A stretch of 64,000 nucleotides of DNA, from contig JAXQJY010000032.1 of NCBI GenBank assembly GCA_037042185.1, forward strand, positions 3,371,692-3,435,691, in the 5' to 3' direction. The stretch comes from Sordariomycetes sp. S80-01Y (taxonomy: Eukaryota > Ascomycota > Sordariomycetes). The notes under the pieces are model-generated. The model was not told the origin of the DNA. It was given only the letters and a program-made list of their open reading frames with translations, and ran no database searches. Position 1 is the stretch's first letter, and each line of letters opens with the position of its first letter. This document shows, one piece after another, positions 1 to 9,465 of the stretch. Position numbers and translations under genes: made by a program.

Positions 1-117
1 CTGCGGCAATTCGTTGTGAGAATAGAAGACATCTGCTCTTCCGATCAATTTTGTTTATTTTCTGTCCATCCGAGCTAGGCTACTTTTAGCTGTAGACATT
101 CAGATCAAGATTTGCCG

Positions 118-673
118 TTAAGGCAGAGCAATGCACTCAATCTCAACGTCGACGTTCTTAGGAAGCGTCTTAACAGCAACGCAGCTGCGTGCAGGCTTGT
201 GAGAGAACCACTTCTCGTACTCGCCGTTCATCTCGGCAAAGTGAGCCATGTCAGAGAGGAAGATGGTAGTCTTGACAACCTTGGAAACAGACGAACCAGA
301 TTCCTCGATGACAGCCTTGACGTTCTTGCAGCACTGGGCCGTCTTCTCGGCGATGGTGCCCTCGATGAAGGTACCGTCAGGCTTCAGCGGAATCTGTCCG
401 GAGCAGTAGACGGCGGTAGGGGTCTTGATGGCCTGGGACTGTAGCAACCCGCATCAGCCAGAGAGCTCATACTGGGTCGTGTTGGCACAGGGTGCTTACG
501 TAGGGACCAAGCGCCGCGGGGGCGTCCTTGGTGAAGACGATCTGTTGGTCGGACATGGTGGATTGGAAGCGTGCTTGTGCTGCTAAGGGTGTGAATCGAA
601 GAGCTGAGGCAATTGAGGCTCGAGCGATAGCTTTGGAGCTTTGATGGGCGAGGTGGGGTGCTCGAGCGAACAT
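118..673 (-). CDS. mmf1: RidA/YjgF family enamine-imine deaminase, mitochondrial (Mmf1-like)
   Basis: Two exons, complement(118..438, 500..673), give 164 residues. The 61-nt intron (donor GTAAGC, acceptor CTACAG) interrupts exactly the family signature: exon 1 ends in LGPY and exon 2 starts SQAIK, rebuilding the conserved GPYSQAIK motif. Other family marks are YCSGQIPL, the substrate-carboxylate arginine in ARSCVAV and the C-terminal VEIECIAL. RidA proteins hydrolyse reactive 2-aminoacrylate and other enamine/imine intermediates of PLP enzymes; the yeast mitochondrial member supports isoleucine synthesis and mtDNA maintenance. The first about 39 residues are Arg/Ala/Ser-rich without acidic residues, like a mitochondrial presequence. 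A second ATG (codon 40, at 556) starts right at the conserved domain and could give a cytosolic form. It diverges from pmt4. Confidence 0.93.
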
Positions 674-1680
674 ACCTTACCTGCGGATCCACGTCAGTTC
701 CTAAGTAAGATAGAAAGTCACGTTGGTATTTGCTTCAGGTACGTACAGGCTGTGCGGTCTGATACGAAGTTGGATCGATGTCAAGAGGAAGTTTCGAGAT
801 GGATTGAAGCGAGACTTGTAGCTTTAGTGAGGAGAGGAGCTCCGCGCATCGGCCCTTCCCCCCACCTTAGCTTCACTGACAGGCTCAGGCACTGGCACAG
901 GGTGACGCTCCCGAGCCGTCGCGCTTTGCTACGGGCCCCGGGGGTGGTGGTTCCCGCGGCGAAGGGTTGCCCTGCTAGACCGGTGTCGATCACTCGAGGC
1001 TGCACCTTTAAAGTACAGTACCTGAGCTTGCTAAGATACTAGCAGTAGTCGATGTTAATTTATACCACAGACTTGCAGGCGGGTTTCCTTGTTTCTCTGA
1101 ATGCTTCAAGGGAAAGGGGGTCGCATGGAGGCTAAGAGGCCAGCAAGGTGCTTGGCATTCTGTCTCAGCCTCAATGTGGCACGCTGGAACGACGGCACGC
1201 GCTGACGCGCCTTTCAGGGACCACTGCCCGCTGCCACTGCCCACCTAGGTAACTGGCCACTGCACTCAGTGCCTGAGAAAGGGTACGTACCACAACCCCA
1301 ATTGAGGTGCCCAGATTTTGAGGGTCTCGATCCATGTCGACACGTTCAAGTTCTTGAGAAAAGGAGACGTTGCCGGCTTCACCTCCAGCTGACTCTGTGG
1401 CAGTCGTTCGGTTCCCTTCTCGCCATTCCTTCTCCTCCCTCTCATTGAATCTCTTTGTGTCATCTTGTGTGTTTTGTCTCCCTTCATTGACGGCGCCGGG
1501 CCGCATTTACTGTCAGTCCTGTCCACACCTTCCCTTGCTTGCGTCGCGTTCCTTGATAAGTGGCGGCAGCTCCAGATAGCCGACCGGAGATCTACTGCCC
1601 AGAGCTTTCTTCCTTCGCCCTCGACCACTCCTCTGCGTACATCGACACTGACTCTTCATCGCAGGGAGCAGTAGGATATC
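674..1680. other. Divergent intergenic region mmf1/pmt4
   Basis: About 1 kb between the start codons of the deaminase (minus) and Pmt4 (plus). It holds a pyrimidine-rich stretch at about 1410-1480 upstream of pmt4, typical of fungal promoters and 5' UTRs. The open frames here lack family features and I call none of them a gene. Confidence 0.6.
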
Positions 1681-4082
1681 ATGGCGCGTCCTTCGACGCC
1701 TGGCGGTCTGCGCCAGAGAAAGGGCGACACTAAGAAGTCCGACGCGACCGCACCTATCGAAACCGACTACAGCAAGCTGGCCAAGGCTCACCAGGGCAAG
1801 GTCAAGGAGGACAAGGAGCGCGATTACAAGATTGCCTTCGTTGTCATCACGATTCTTGCCTTTGTGACCCGTTTCTGGGGCATCAGTCACCCCAACGAGG
1901 TCGTATTCGACGAGGTGCACTTTGGCAAGGTCCGTCTTCATCGCTTCCCAGAGTCCATCTACCCGTCCAGCGCTGACTTTGCTCGCAGTTTGCCTCCTAT
2001 TACCTCGAGCGAACCTACTTCTTCGATGTCCACCCTCCTTTCGCCAAGCTCCTTTTCGCCTTTATGGGCTGGCTCGTTGGCTACGATGGCCACTTCCACT
2101 TCGAGAACATCGGCGATTCCTACATAGACAACAAGGTCCCCTACGTTGCCTTCCGAGCATTGCCCGCTATCCTTGGTGCGATGACGGTGTCGGTCACGTA
2201 TTTGATCATGTGGGAGTCTGGTTACAGCTTGCCGGCTTGCATCGTCGCTGCCAGTCTTGTTCTGCTTGACAATGCGCACATCGGCCAGACCCGCTTGATT
2301 CTCCTTGACGCCACTCTGGTTCTGGCCATGGCTTGCAGCTTGCTGTTCTACATCAAGTTCTATAAGCGCCGTCATGAACCATTTAGTGGAAAGTGGTGGA
2401 AATGGCTGATCTTGACAGGCTTTGCTCTGTCCTGCGACATCTCTACGAAGTACGTTGGTCTATTCGCCTTCGTCACCATTGGTTCGGCCGTGGCGGTCGA
2501 TCTCTGGGAGCTATTGGACATCAAGCGGCCTGGCGGCGCTCTCAGTCTACCAGAGTTTGCCAAGCACTTTGGTGCGCGTGCGTTTGGCCTGATCGTCCTC
2601 CCATTCATCTTCTATCTTTTCTGGTTCCAGGTGCACTTCACGATTCTGAGCAGATCCGGCCCTGGAGACGACTTCATGACGCCGGGCTTCCAAGAAACCC
2701 TGAGCGACAACATCATGCTCCAAAATGCTCTGGAGATCCAGTATCACGACAGTCTGTCCATCCGTCACAAGGAGACCAAGGCCTACCTCCACAGTCATGA
2801 GGACAAGTACCCCTTGCGCTATGACGATGGCCGCGTTTCCAGTCAGGGGCAGCAGGTAACTGGGTACCCTTTCAACGACACCAACAACTACTGGGAGATC
2901 ATGCCTGCGGATGGCAGCGAAGAGAAAGGCCGCGTCGTGAAGAACCACGATCTCGTCCGCCTCAGGCATGTGGTTACAGGCAAGGTGCTGCTGTCCCACG
3001 ACGTCGCTTCGCCTACGTACCCCACGAATCAGGAGTTCACCGCCGTATCGCTCGAGGATGCTCTTGAGAAGCGCGCCAATGATACCCTGTTCGAGATTCG
3101 CATCGAGAATGGCAAGAAGAAGCACACCTTCAAGTCGGTCGCAAGCCACTTCAAACTCATCCACAACCCGAGCAAGGTTGCTATGTGGACTCACTCGAAG
3201 CCGCTACCTGAGTGGGCCTACAAGCAGCAGGAAATCAACGGCAACAAACAGATTCCTCCCAGCTCCAACATCTGGTTTGTTGAGGATGTGCCCTCTGTCA
3301 AGGAGGACGACCCCCGGCGCAACAAGCCCGAAAAGCAGGTCAAGTCGATGCCATTCCTCTCCAAGTGGTTTGAACTGCAAAGAGCAATGTTCTACCACAA
3401 CAACAAACTCACAAGTAGCCATCCCTACTCTAGCCACCCCTACCAATGGCCTTTCCTGCTCCGCGGTGTCAGCTTCTGGACCCAGGGTGAGACCCGGCAG
3501 CAAATCTACTTCCTCGGCAACCCGTTCGGCTGGTGGATGGCTAGCTGCCTCTTGGCTGTCTATGCCGGCATCATTGCCGCTGACCAAGTTTCGCTCCGCC
3601 GTGGTATTGATGCCTTGGATCGCCGTACGTACTTCTCCCGAGGCTCGCGTAGGTTAAAGCTAATAATCTCAGGCTCCCGCTCCCGACTTTACAAGTCGAC
3701 CGGGTTCTTTTTCCTGGCATGGGCTACACATTACTTCCCCTTCTTCTTGATGGGCCGCCAGCTATTCCTTCACCATTACCTCCCCGCGCATGTGGCTTCT
3801 TGCCTCGTCACGGGCGCTCTTTTGGAGTTCATCTTCAACGCTGACGTCAATGAGGAGGAGACAGCTGGCAACAAGAAAGGTCCGCAGAGGTTCGTGACTG
3901 CACGGGAGCGCTTTGCTGGACAAAGCATGAAGGGTGCCTGGGTTGCTTGCGCTGTCGTGCTTATCATCGCCATCGCTGGATGGTACTTCTTCCTCCCGCT
4001 CACCTATGGCTACCCTGGCCTCACAGTCGAACAGGTGAAGCTGAGGAAGTGGCTTGGCTACGACCTTCACTTCGCCAAATAG
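1681..4082 (+). CDS. pmt4: Dolichyl-phosphate-mannose protein O-mannosyltransferase, PMT4 subfamily
   Basis: Exons 1681..1929, 1989..3624 and 3673..4082 give 764 residues, the usual PMT4 length. The enzyme transfers mannose from dolichyl-P-mannose to Ser/Thr of secretory proteins in the ER membrane. Visible: a hydrophobic first segment (about 50-66); the luminal loop with the essential acidic pair in VVFDEVHF (about 75-82); FFDVHPPFAKLL; GWLVGYDGHFHFENIG, typical of PMT4; a central luminal MIR region (about 331-516); and C-terminal membrane segments with HYFPFFLMGRQLFLHHYLPAH. The first intron (1930-1988) is clear. The second (3625-3672, GTACGT...CTAAT...CAG) is 48 nt, in frame and stop-free, so an unspliced reading adds 16 foreign residues; removing it restores LDRRSRSRLYKSTGFF, which fits the family. 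PMT4 members usually act as homodimers, preferring membrane-anchored clients; that is family knowledge. Confidence 0.96.
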
Positions 4083-4629
4083 TGAGGGTGGGGGTGACTT
4101 GTGTAGACTGAGAGGTGCGTCGCTCCTTTATCAACGGAGCACGCGATGGCTTCATGGATCATGTTTAGCAGTACATATAATGTACAGTCGACGTGGCCGC
4201 TTGCACCGGGTATACAAGTGAAGGGAGTTGCGGAAAATTTGTACGAAGCATGGAAAGGGCGGCAAACATCTGGCTGGGAAACGCGAGTCTTTGGTCTCAG
4301 TGACCAGGATTTGGATCACGTAATGATCATCTAGGCCCTAATACTTGAAAATAAAATGATTCATTGTCGAAGTGCGTGTGTGTGCACAGCAACGTATACA
4401 TGGTCTCCTGCAACTGGCATTTTGCTCAGGGCGGTGATCGACCACCAGCACTGTTCATCCAGCCCCTTTTTGTTCGCTCGCAGCAACAACAACTATTGAG
4501 TAAGCACCATAGCGGTTCAGCGCCTCTGGAAGTCACCAAATACAATCATTGCTAAGCCTGTTTCTCGTGTTTTTTGTTTTATTCCAGATATGTCACTGTT
4601 TGTTCCAGCCCTTGCCCGTCACTCTAGGA
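4083..4629. other. Convergent intergenic region
   Basis: 3' flanks of pmt4 (plus) and the unknown gene at 4630-7203 (minus). No recognisable gene or repeat. Confidence 0.6.
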
Positions 4630-7203
4630 TTACACTACCTCCTCCGGTTGAACCTCTCTCCTCAGCAAAGAGCCAGGTCGCTTCTCCCTCTTCGCTACCC
4701 CCTGCTGCCAGTTTCGCAGAGCAGCCTGCTGCTGTGCGTCGCCGGATGCGAGAAGTCGCCGCGCAACGAAGGGAGACTCTTTCCCACGGAAGCGTTTGAG
4801 GTAGAACTTCTCCATGACCAGCCTGGTCGCGCTGTCCGGGTCGGGTACCGAGTACGCCCTAATCACGGTTAGGATGTAGATGATGTCGTGGTCAACCCAC
4901 TGCAGCTTCTGAAAACACCGTACGGCCCTGAAATTGTCAGCTTCGTCCGCAGGGTCGGTGTGTAGCTCGTACAAGTTGTCGGCATCCCAAAACTGCCATC
5001 GGGGATGGGAGATTCGGCCCATGAAGAGCGCGCGGAGGAGGTCCGGGTTGTGACCGAAGAACGTGGCCATCGCTGCTGGCGGCATGTCATCAGGCATGCT
5101 GAAGCGATGACGGAGCTGGCTAAGCAGATTCTCTCCTTCTTCCGTAAAGGGCTGGACTCGCCCGTCCATGTCGGATGAGCTGGAAGAGCCGGAATCAGAG
5201 CCAGAGAGAACAATACGGGCCTGGCTGAATGCGTCGCTGAACCCTCCAAAATGGTCGACAAAGTCACTTTCATCATCTGCCGAACTAGAGTCGGACGATG
5301 ATGATTGGGACTCTGATTCATCATTACTACGATCATCGTGGTACCCCTCATCTCCTGGATTGTTGTCAGATCCGACTTCTTGATCCGCTGATGTAGAGTC
5401 CCCCCTACTGTCAGAGATTCTTGCTTGATCCGCAGTCGTTGGAAGAGAGTGATCTTGCTCGTTGACGTCGGCGGCTACCAAATGCTCCGTCTCATCGTCC
5501 AGGGAACAGGACCGTCTTGCTGCGTCAGCAAGTCGAAGTCTGTTAGGATCCTCAGGTGGTTTAGTTTCGTCTTCATTGCTTGTTGAAGAGGCGGAATCAG
5601 TCATACCTCCCCCGCTACCAACGGCGTGCATGGCCATCTCCCAGCTTTCTAACCACGGTGAGCACTCCAGACAGCCGGGGCATTCGATCTCATAGGGTTC
5701 TGGAGATGGGAAAGATTGTTCTGGGGCCTCGTAGCTCCAAGAAGGCCCACTGAATGAACCGGCATTGCCTTGCTCGCCCTGAAGATCCCAAGCATTCCAG
5801 GGGCCTGGCTGGATAGACGGTAATTCATGATCTGGCTGGGAGTAGAAGCTATCAAAACTGACGTTGCCCCATTCATCCACCGCTGGGAAAGTTTCATACA
5901 TCGCAGAAACCTGTGTGTGAAAGTAAGTTGGAACAAAGTCTTCTGCCTGAGCATCGAGGATAGATTGCTCCTCGCGGTCGACACCTAGACGTGAGGGTCG
6001 AAATGCATGAGCATTAGGGTTCAAGCCGTGTGTATCACTGGCTTCAGGGGTGAAAGTCAGCCTAGGAGACGATGGCCCAACGTTAGTAGCCTCGCCCTCG
6101 CCCATAAGATCTGTAGCCAATGGTAGAGGAGGCTGAATGTTAAGGTCTGAGAGATTAGCAAAAGGGCCGCAAACATCCATTTTATTCCACTCTTCTTCGC
6201 TGACAAAGTCAGCAGGATCCAGTGCCGGTCCCTTACCCTTGAACTTGACAGTCACTGGGGCGGTTTTCTCCGCCAAAGTTTCCCGTGGGAGCTCACTACG
6301 CTCACCGTAGCTCCTAGATTGAACAGGTTCGAGGCCTTGATGAGTGGAGACGTCGATGAAGGACAGGCTGGGTTCAAGTGAGTAAACAGTGACCGCAGGA
6401 GTCAATATCAGGGAAGAGTTCGATCCAGAAGCCGTAGTGGTCGACGGGTTAGAATCAGAGGACTCGAAAGTCTGGGCTTGCTGTGCTTCGTTCGTCTGTT
6501 CGGGGTCAGCTGTACCGTTCTCGTCCGAGGGGAAAGGGGGCGGAGGGGGGCTCTCGGCTCGTGAGTAGGGTGGTGGGGGGGATCTTCGCTCCAGCTCACA
6601 GTCAAAATATTTGTAGCAGCTTTCTAAAGCATCCGTGATATGTCTAAGAGGGATATCACGACCACCAGACCGTAACTGCTCCACGAGGCCGCCTGTTACG
6701 TAGCGGAGGGCTTCTTGTCGCGCCTCCAAGATCTGGACGGCGTCGACGCCTTGTGGCCGTCGAAAAGCTCGAGCCGGTGGCTGCCAAGCGACCAATAGTC
6801 CACGCGTGGCCCTTTCCCGTAATGCACCGCCTTGGGGTGCTTCTCGCGGTGCTCCCTGGCTAAGTTCCAGCCCTCGATCTTGCCTGTTGTTTGGACGATG
6901 TACTGTGAAAGATTGTACAGTTCCATCTCCTTCAGGGTTGATTAGATAGACTTGCCGGGTTCGCCGCCGATGCTGTTCGTTTTGAGCTGTGCGTCGTTCA
7001 GGTCGGCTGGTTGGGGGGTTTGGTTGTCGTGAAGGCCGAGTGTTGGATGCGCGGACCGGAGCACGATCAGAGGCTGATGGACCACCTTCTTGCAACAAGA
7101 GTGTTGCTGGATGGCCTCTAGCCGGTGGCGCACACCTTCGAAGGGGGCTCTCTGGTTGATCAGGCTCCCCGTCGGGGCGAAAGCGCCTGAAGAAGTTTCT
7201 CAT
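4630..7203 (-). CDS. Unknown large low-complexity protein with PPPY motif
   Basis: A single open frame of 857 residues. The frame extends to 7290, but only from a TTG; the first in-frame ATG is at 7203 (MRNFFRRFRPDG), so I use that start. I recognise no catalytic domain. Visible: a strongly basic N-terminus; a folded-looking segment (about 140-205) with QILEARQEALRYVTGG and DALESCYKYFDCEL; directly after it the proline clusters PPPPY (about 208) and PPPPPFP, the first a potential WW-domain ligand; then a long Ser/Glu/Asp-rich disordered middle with an acidic poly-Ser tract (about 630-670); and a C-terminal about 150 residues, richer in Trp/Phe/Leu, that looks structured (HPRWQFWDADNLYELHTDP). 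A fungal-specific adaptor or nuclear protein is possible, but function is unknown. It is convergent with pmt4. Confidence 0.8.
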   Translation of the reverse strand: MRNFFRRFRPDGEPDQPESPLRRCAPPARGHPATLLLQEGGPSASDRAPVRASNTRPSRQPNPPTSRPERRTAQNEQHRRRTRQVYLINPEGDGTVQSFTVHRPNNRQDRGLELSQGAPREAPQGGALRERATRGLLVAWQPPARAFRRPQGVDAVQILEARQEALRYVTGGLVEQLRSGGRDIPLRHITDALESCYKYFDCELERRSPPPPYSRAESPPPPPFPSDENGTADPEQTNEAQQAQTFESSDSNPSTTTASGSNSSLILTPAVTVYSLEPSLSFIDVSTHQGLEPVQSRSYGERSELPRETLAEKTAPVTVKFKGKGPALDPADFVSEEEWNKMDVCGPFANLSDLNIQPPLPLATDLMGEGEATNVGPSSPRLTFTPEASDTHGLNPNAHAFRPSRLGVDREEQSILDAQAEDFVPTYFHTQVSAMYETFPAVDEWGNVSFDSFYSQPDHELPSIQPGPWNAWDLQGEQGNAGSFSGPSWSYEAPEQSFPSPEPYEIECPGCLECSPWLESWEMAMHAVGSGGGMTDSASSTSNEDETKPPEDPNRLRLADAARRSCSLDDETEHLVAADVNEQDHSLPTTADQARISDSRGDSTSADQEVGSDNNPGDEGYHDDRSNDESESQSSSSDSSSADDESDFVDHFGGFSDAFSQARIVLSGSDSGSSSSSDMDGRVQPFTEEGENLLSQLRHRFSMPDDMPPAAMATFFGHNPDLLRALFMGRISHPRWQFWDADNLYELHTDPADEADNFRAVRCFQKLQWVDHDIIYILTVIRAYSVPDPDSATRLVMEKFYLKRFRGKESPFVARRLLASGDAQQQAALRNWQQGVAKREKRPGSLLRREVQPEEVV

Positions 7204-8859
7204 GACTGTTGATTGTCTCGGACAAAGCTCTTTGGGTGTTTCTCTCGAATACTCGTCGTCGAAAAGCCTAGATATCGGTCTCACTTGCAAAGGCTACCAG
7301 AGCTTCTAAATGCAAGTTGAGTCCGAATCCAAAGATTGTTATTTTGAGGGTTTTGAAAAGGAGAAGAAAGATCGCGAAGTGTCGAGATTGGAGCTGCCCT
7401 CTTATAGACCACCATAACGGGAGAGCTCGTGCTTGAAACGTGCCTGTTCAGTAGACAACCGACTTGTGTGCGTGCTAGGCTTACGCTTGTTTTCGCTGAC
7501 ACTGTGAAGTGTTCGAAGCGACGACACAGTTGGTTCTCTGAACACGCGGGTCGTCTCGTGTCGGCTGGTAATTCATCGTTTCACTGAACAAATCGCGAAC
7601 TCGGGCCGGGTTACGTGTCGACTTGAAACAATGACCTGGAAGACCAACATATCAGGTTTCCTTTGTCTATGCATAAACATAGAAGTTCGAAAGGCTACAT
7701 CCACGATAAGCAGCCTCACCGCGGTCCGTCCAACATTTTCTGCCATGCATGTTGTCGGCGGGCACTTTCGTCCACACCGTGGCAGCAGTAGGTCGGGAAG
7801 CATGTATGGCGGATGTACAAGTAAGCGACTTGAGAAACCCTCTCTGGAATCCATACAAGGCCGAATGAGTCAGAGTCCTAAATTAAGACGATGGAGTTGA
7901 GTGCTAACACGCACTAGCACTAGGGGCCTTGTGTTCTACTGAGCTTTCAACCCTATGGCACGTTCCTAAGCCCCGTATTAGATTTGGAGATAGATATTAC
8001 CACCCATCACCGAAAGTCTGTCTCAAGCTAACGGGAGTACATTTAACCCTAGAGCAGAAGAGAATCGTAACAACGACCTGAATCCCTTCACCAAGACAAA
8101 AGTCAAGCGGTGATCCTCTGACGTGTCATCTCGGCTGCTTCTTCTCAACCGTCTTGACTGGTCACTTTTCGGGATCAAGCACGTAGGCTAGTTATTCTTC
8201 ACTCGTTTGTCGTTCTACAAGTTTCAGAGCCGTCATTCGCAGAACCTGCGGCGGAAGCCAGCGGCACAATTTGGCGTGAACGCCATTCCCTCAGCAATAT
8301 TGTCTACACTCAGTACCATCGTATTTGGAGGTTGGCAGATATTGGCAGATGTGCATTGGTTGTTCCATGATCACATCGTGATATATCGCAGGGAAGCAGG
8401 TAGAACAGCAGTGAACGGCCTTTTACTTCGATGGCTCAAACGACGGTCTTGGCCATTGTCCCTGTGTCCATCATTCCAGGAAGCAACAGTTTTGCTGGTC
8501 TGCCAAAGTCCTTCGCACGATTTTTGAGGACTGAGTACAACGTTATGTTGTCGTTTGGGCGCTTCGGAACGTCTTGTATGTCCTTGATGATTTCTCATTT
8601 CCTGTTTAGAGCACAAGTGATCACAACCATCGATCTGGTGGCCATAAAGCAAGTCTTTCTTCGAGCTCTCAAGAATTTTTCTCCCTTTCTCTCCTCAAAA
8701 TATTGCCAAACCGACAACCACAGCGAAACCTTCAAGCTTTGGGAGACTGCCACTCTTCTTACATAGAAGCTGGCGGTCCCAAAGTTCTAGTTCAGGCGAG
8801 TCGAGATCAAATCAGGAATTACCACCATTTAAGCAACAGCAACTTCCACTCCTTCGATC
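7204..8859. other. Intergenic region, 1.7 kb
   Basis: Upstream flanks of the unknown gene on the minus strand and of the small gene at 8860. Short open frames on both strands lack codon bias and domain similarity. I see no gene, repeat or RNA here. Confidence 0.55.
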
Positions 8860-9465
8860 ATGACTGGAAAATCTATCAAGGAGGGCAAAGGCCTTGGTAG
8901 CAAGCTTGAAACCCTCTTCTCGCGCTCCAAAGGCTCTTCTGCAGCCAAGAAGCCCAGCAACTCCGACCAGGTTCAGACTTCGGGTCCAAAGTCTGCTCAA
9001 CAAGCCGATACGCCCGCGCCCCGCCGCCTGGGCTTCATAAATACGGACTCCATGTACTTTGGCAACTCTGTTGATGTTCGCGGTAGGCCTCCCCACCCCC
9101 CTGCTAACCTTCCTCCCCCCCAACCAGTCGCCCGAACCCAGCCGTATCGTTCCAACGAAGAGAGAGCTGAGTACCTACGCCATGCTTTCTGCCTTAGGGA
9201 TGGAAACAATGTCTCGCCCGTTTCTTTCTCAGCGGAGCGCCGCCCTGTTTCTCCAATCTCTCGCGCTCAGGCTCAGCGCTCGGACAGGGCTACTCCTCCC
9301 GTCAGCTCTCGACTAGCTACTGCTCCCGCTAACTCTCTCCAGCGCAGCAATGCCATCCGTCGCCGCAGGACGGATGTAACGGGCGACAACTCGCGCCCCG
9401 AGCTTTACACTGCTCCCGTTCACAGAAGGAACACCACTCTGACTATGTTCAAGCGGAACGGCTAG
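8860..9465 (+). CDS. Unknown small basic Ser/Pro-rich protein
   Basis: ATG at 8860 opens a frame of 201 residues, start MTGKSIKEGKGLGSKLETLF. It is basic, rich in Ser, Pro, Arg and Ala, and probably mostly disordered; no domain is recognised. A possible 45-nt intron lies at 9083-9127 (GTAGGC, branch GCTAACC, acceptor AACCAG). It is a multiple of three and stop-free, so the protein would be 186 residues if it is spliced. The piece it would remove (RPPHPPANLPPPQP-like) is proline-dense and reads like a pyrimidine-rich intron 3' end, so I slightly favour splicing. The gene stands alone between two long intergenic regions. Confidence 0.6.
   Translation: MTGKSIKEGKGLGSKLETLFSRSKGSSAAKKPSNSDQVQTSGPKSAQQADTPAPRRLGFINTDSMYFGNSVDVRGRPPHPPANLPPPQPVARTQPYRSNEERAEYLRHAFCLRDGNNVSPVSFSAERRPVSPISRAQAQRSDRATPPVSSRLATAPANSLQRSNAIRRRRTDVTGDNSRPELYTAPVHRRNTTLTMFKRNG

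Noticed and set aside
1-117. Coding sequence at the left edge
   Set aside because: It follows the stop codon of the deaminase (minus strand) and looks like its 3' UTR; no frame supports a gene.
7204-7290. N-terminal extension of the 4630-7203 gene (VRPISRLFDDEY...)
   Set aside because: It can only start from TTG; the first ATG is at 7203, and the extension reads like 5' leader.
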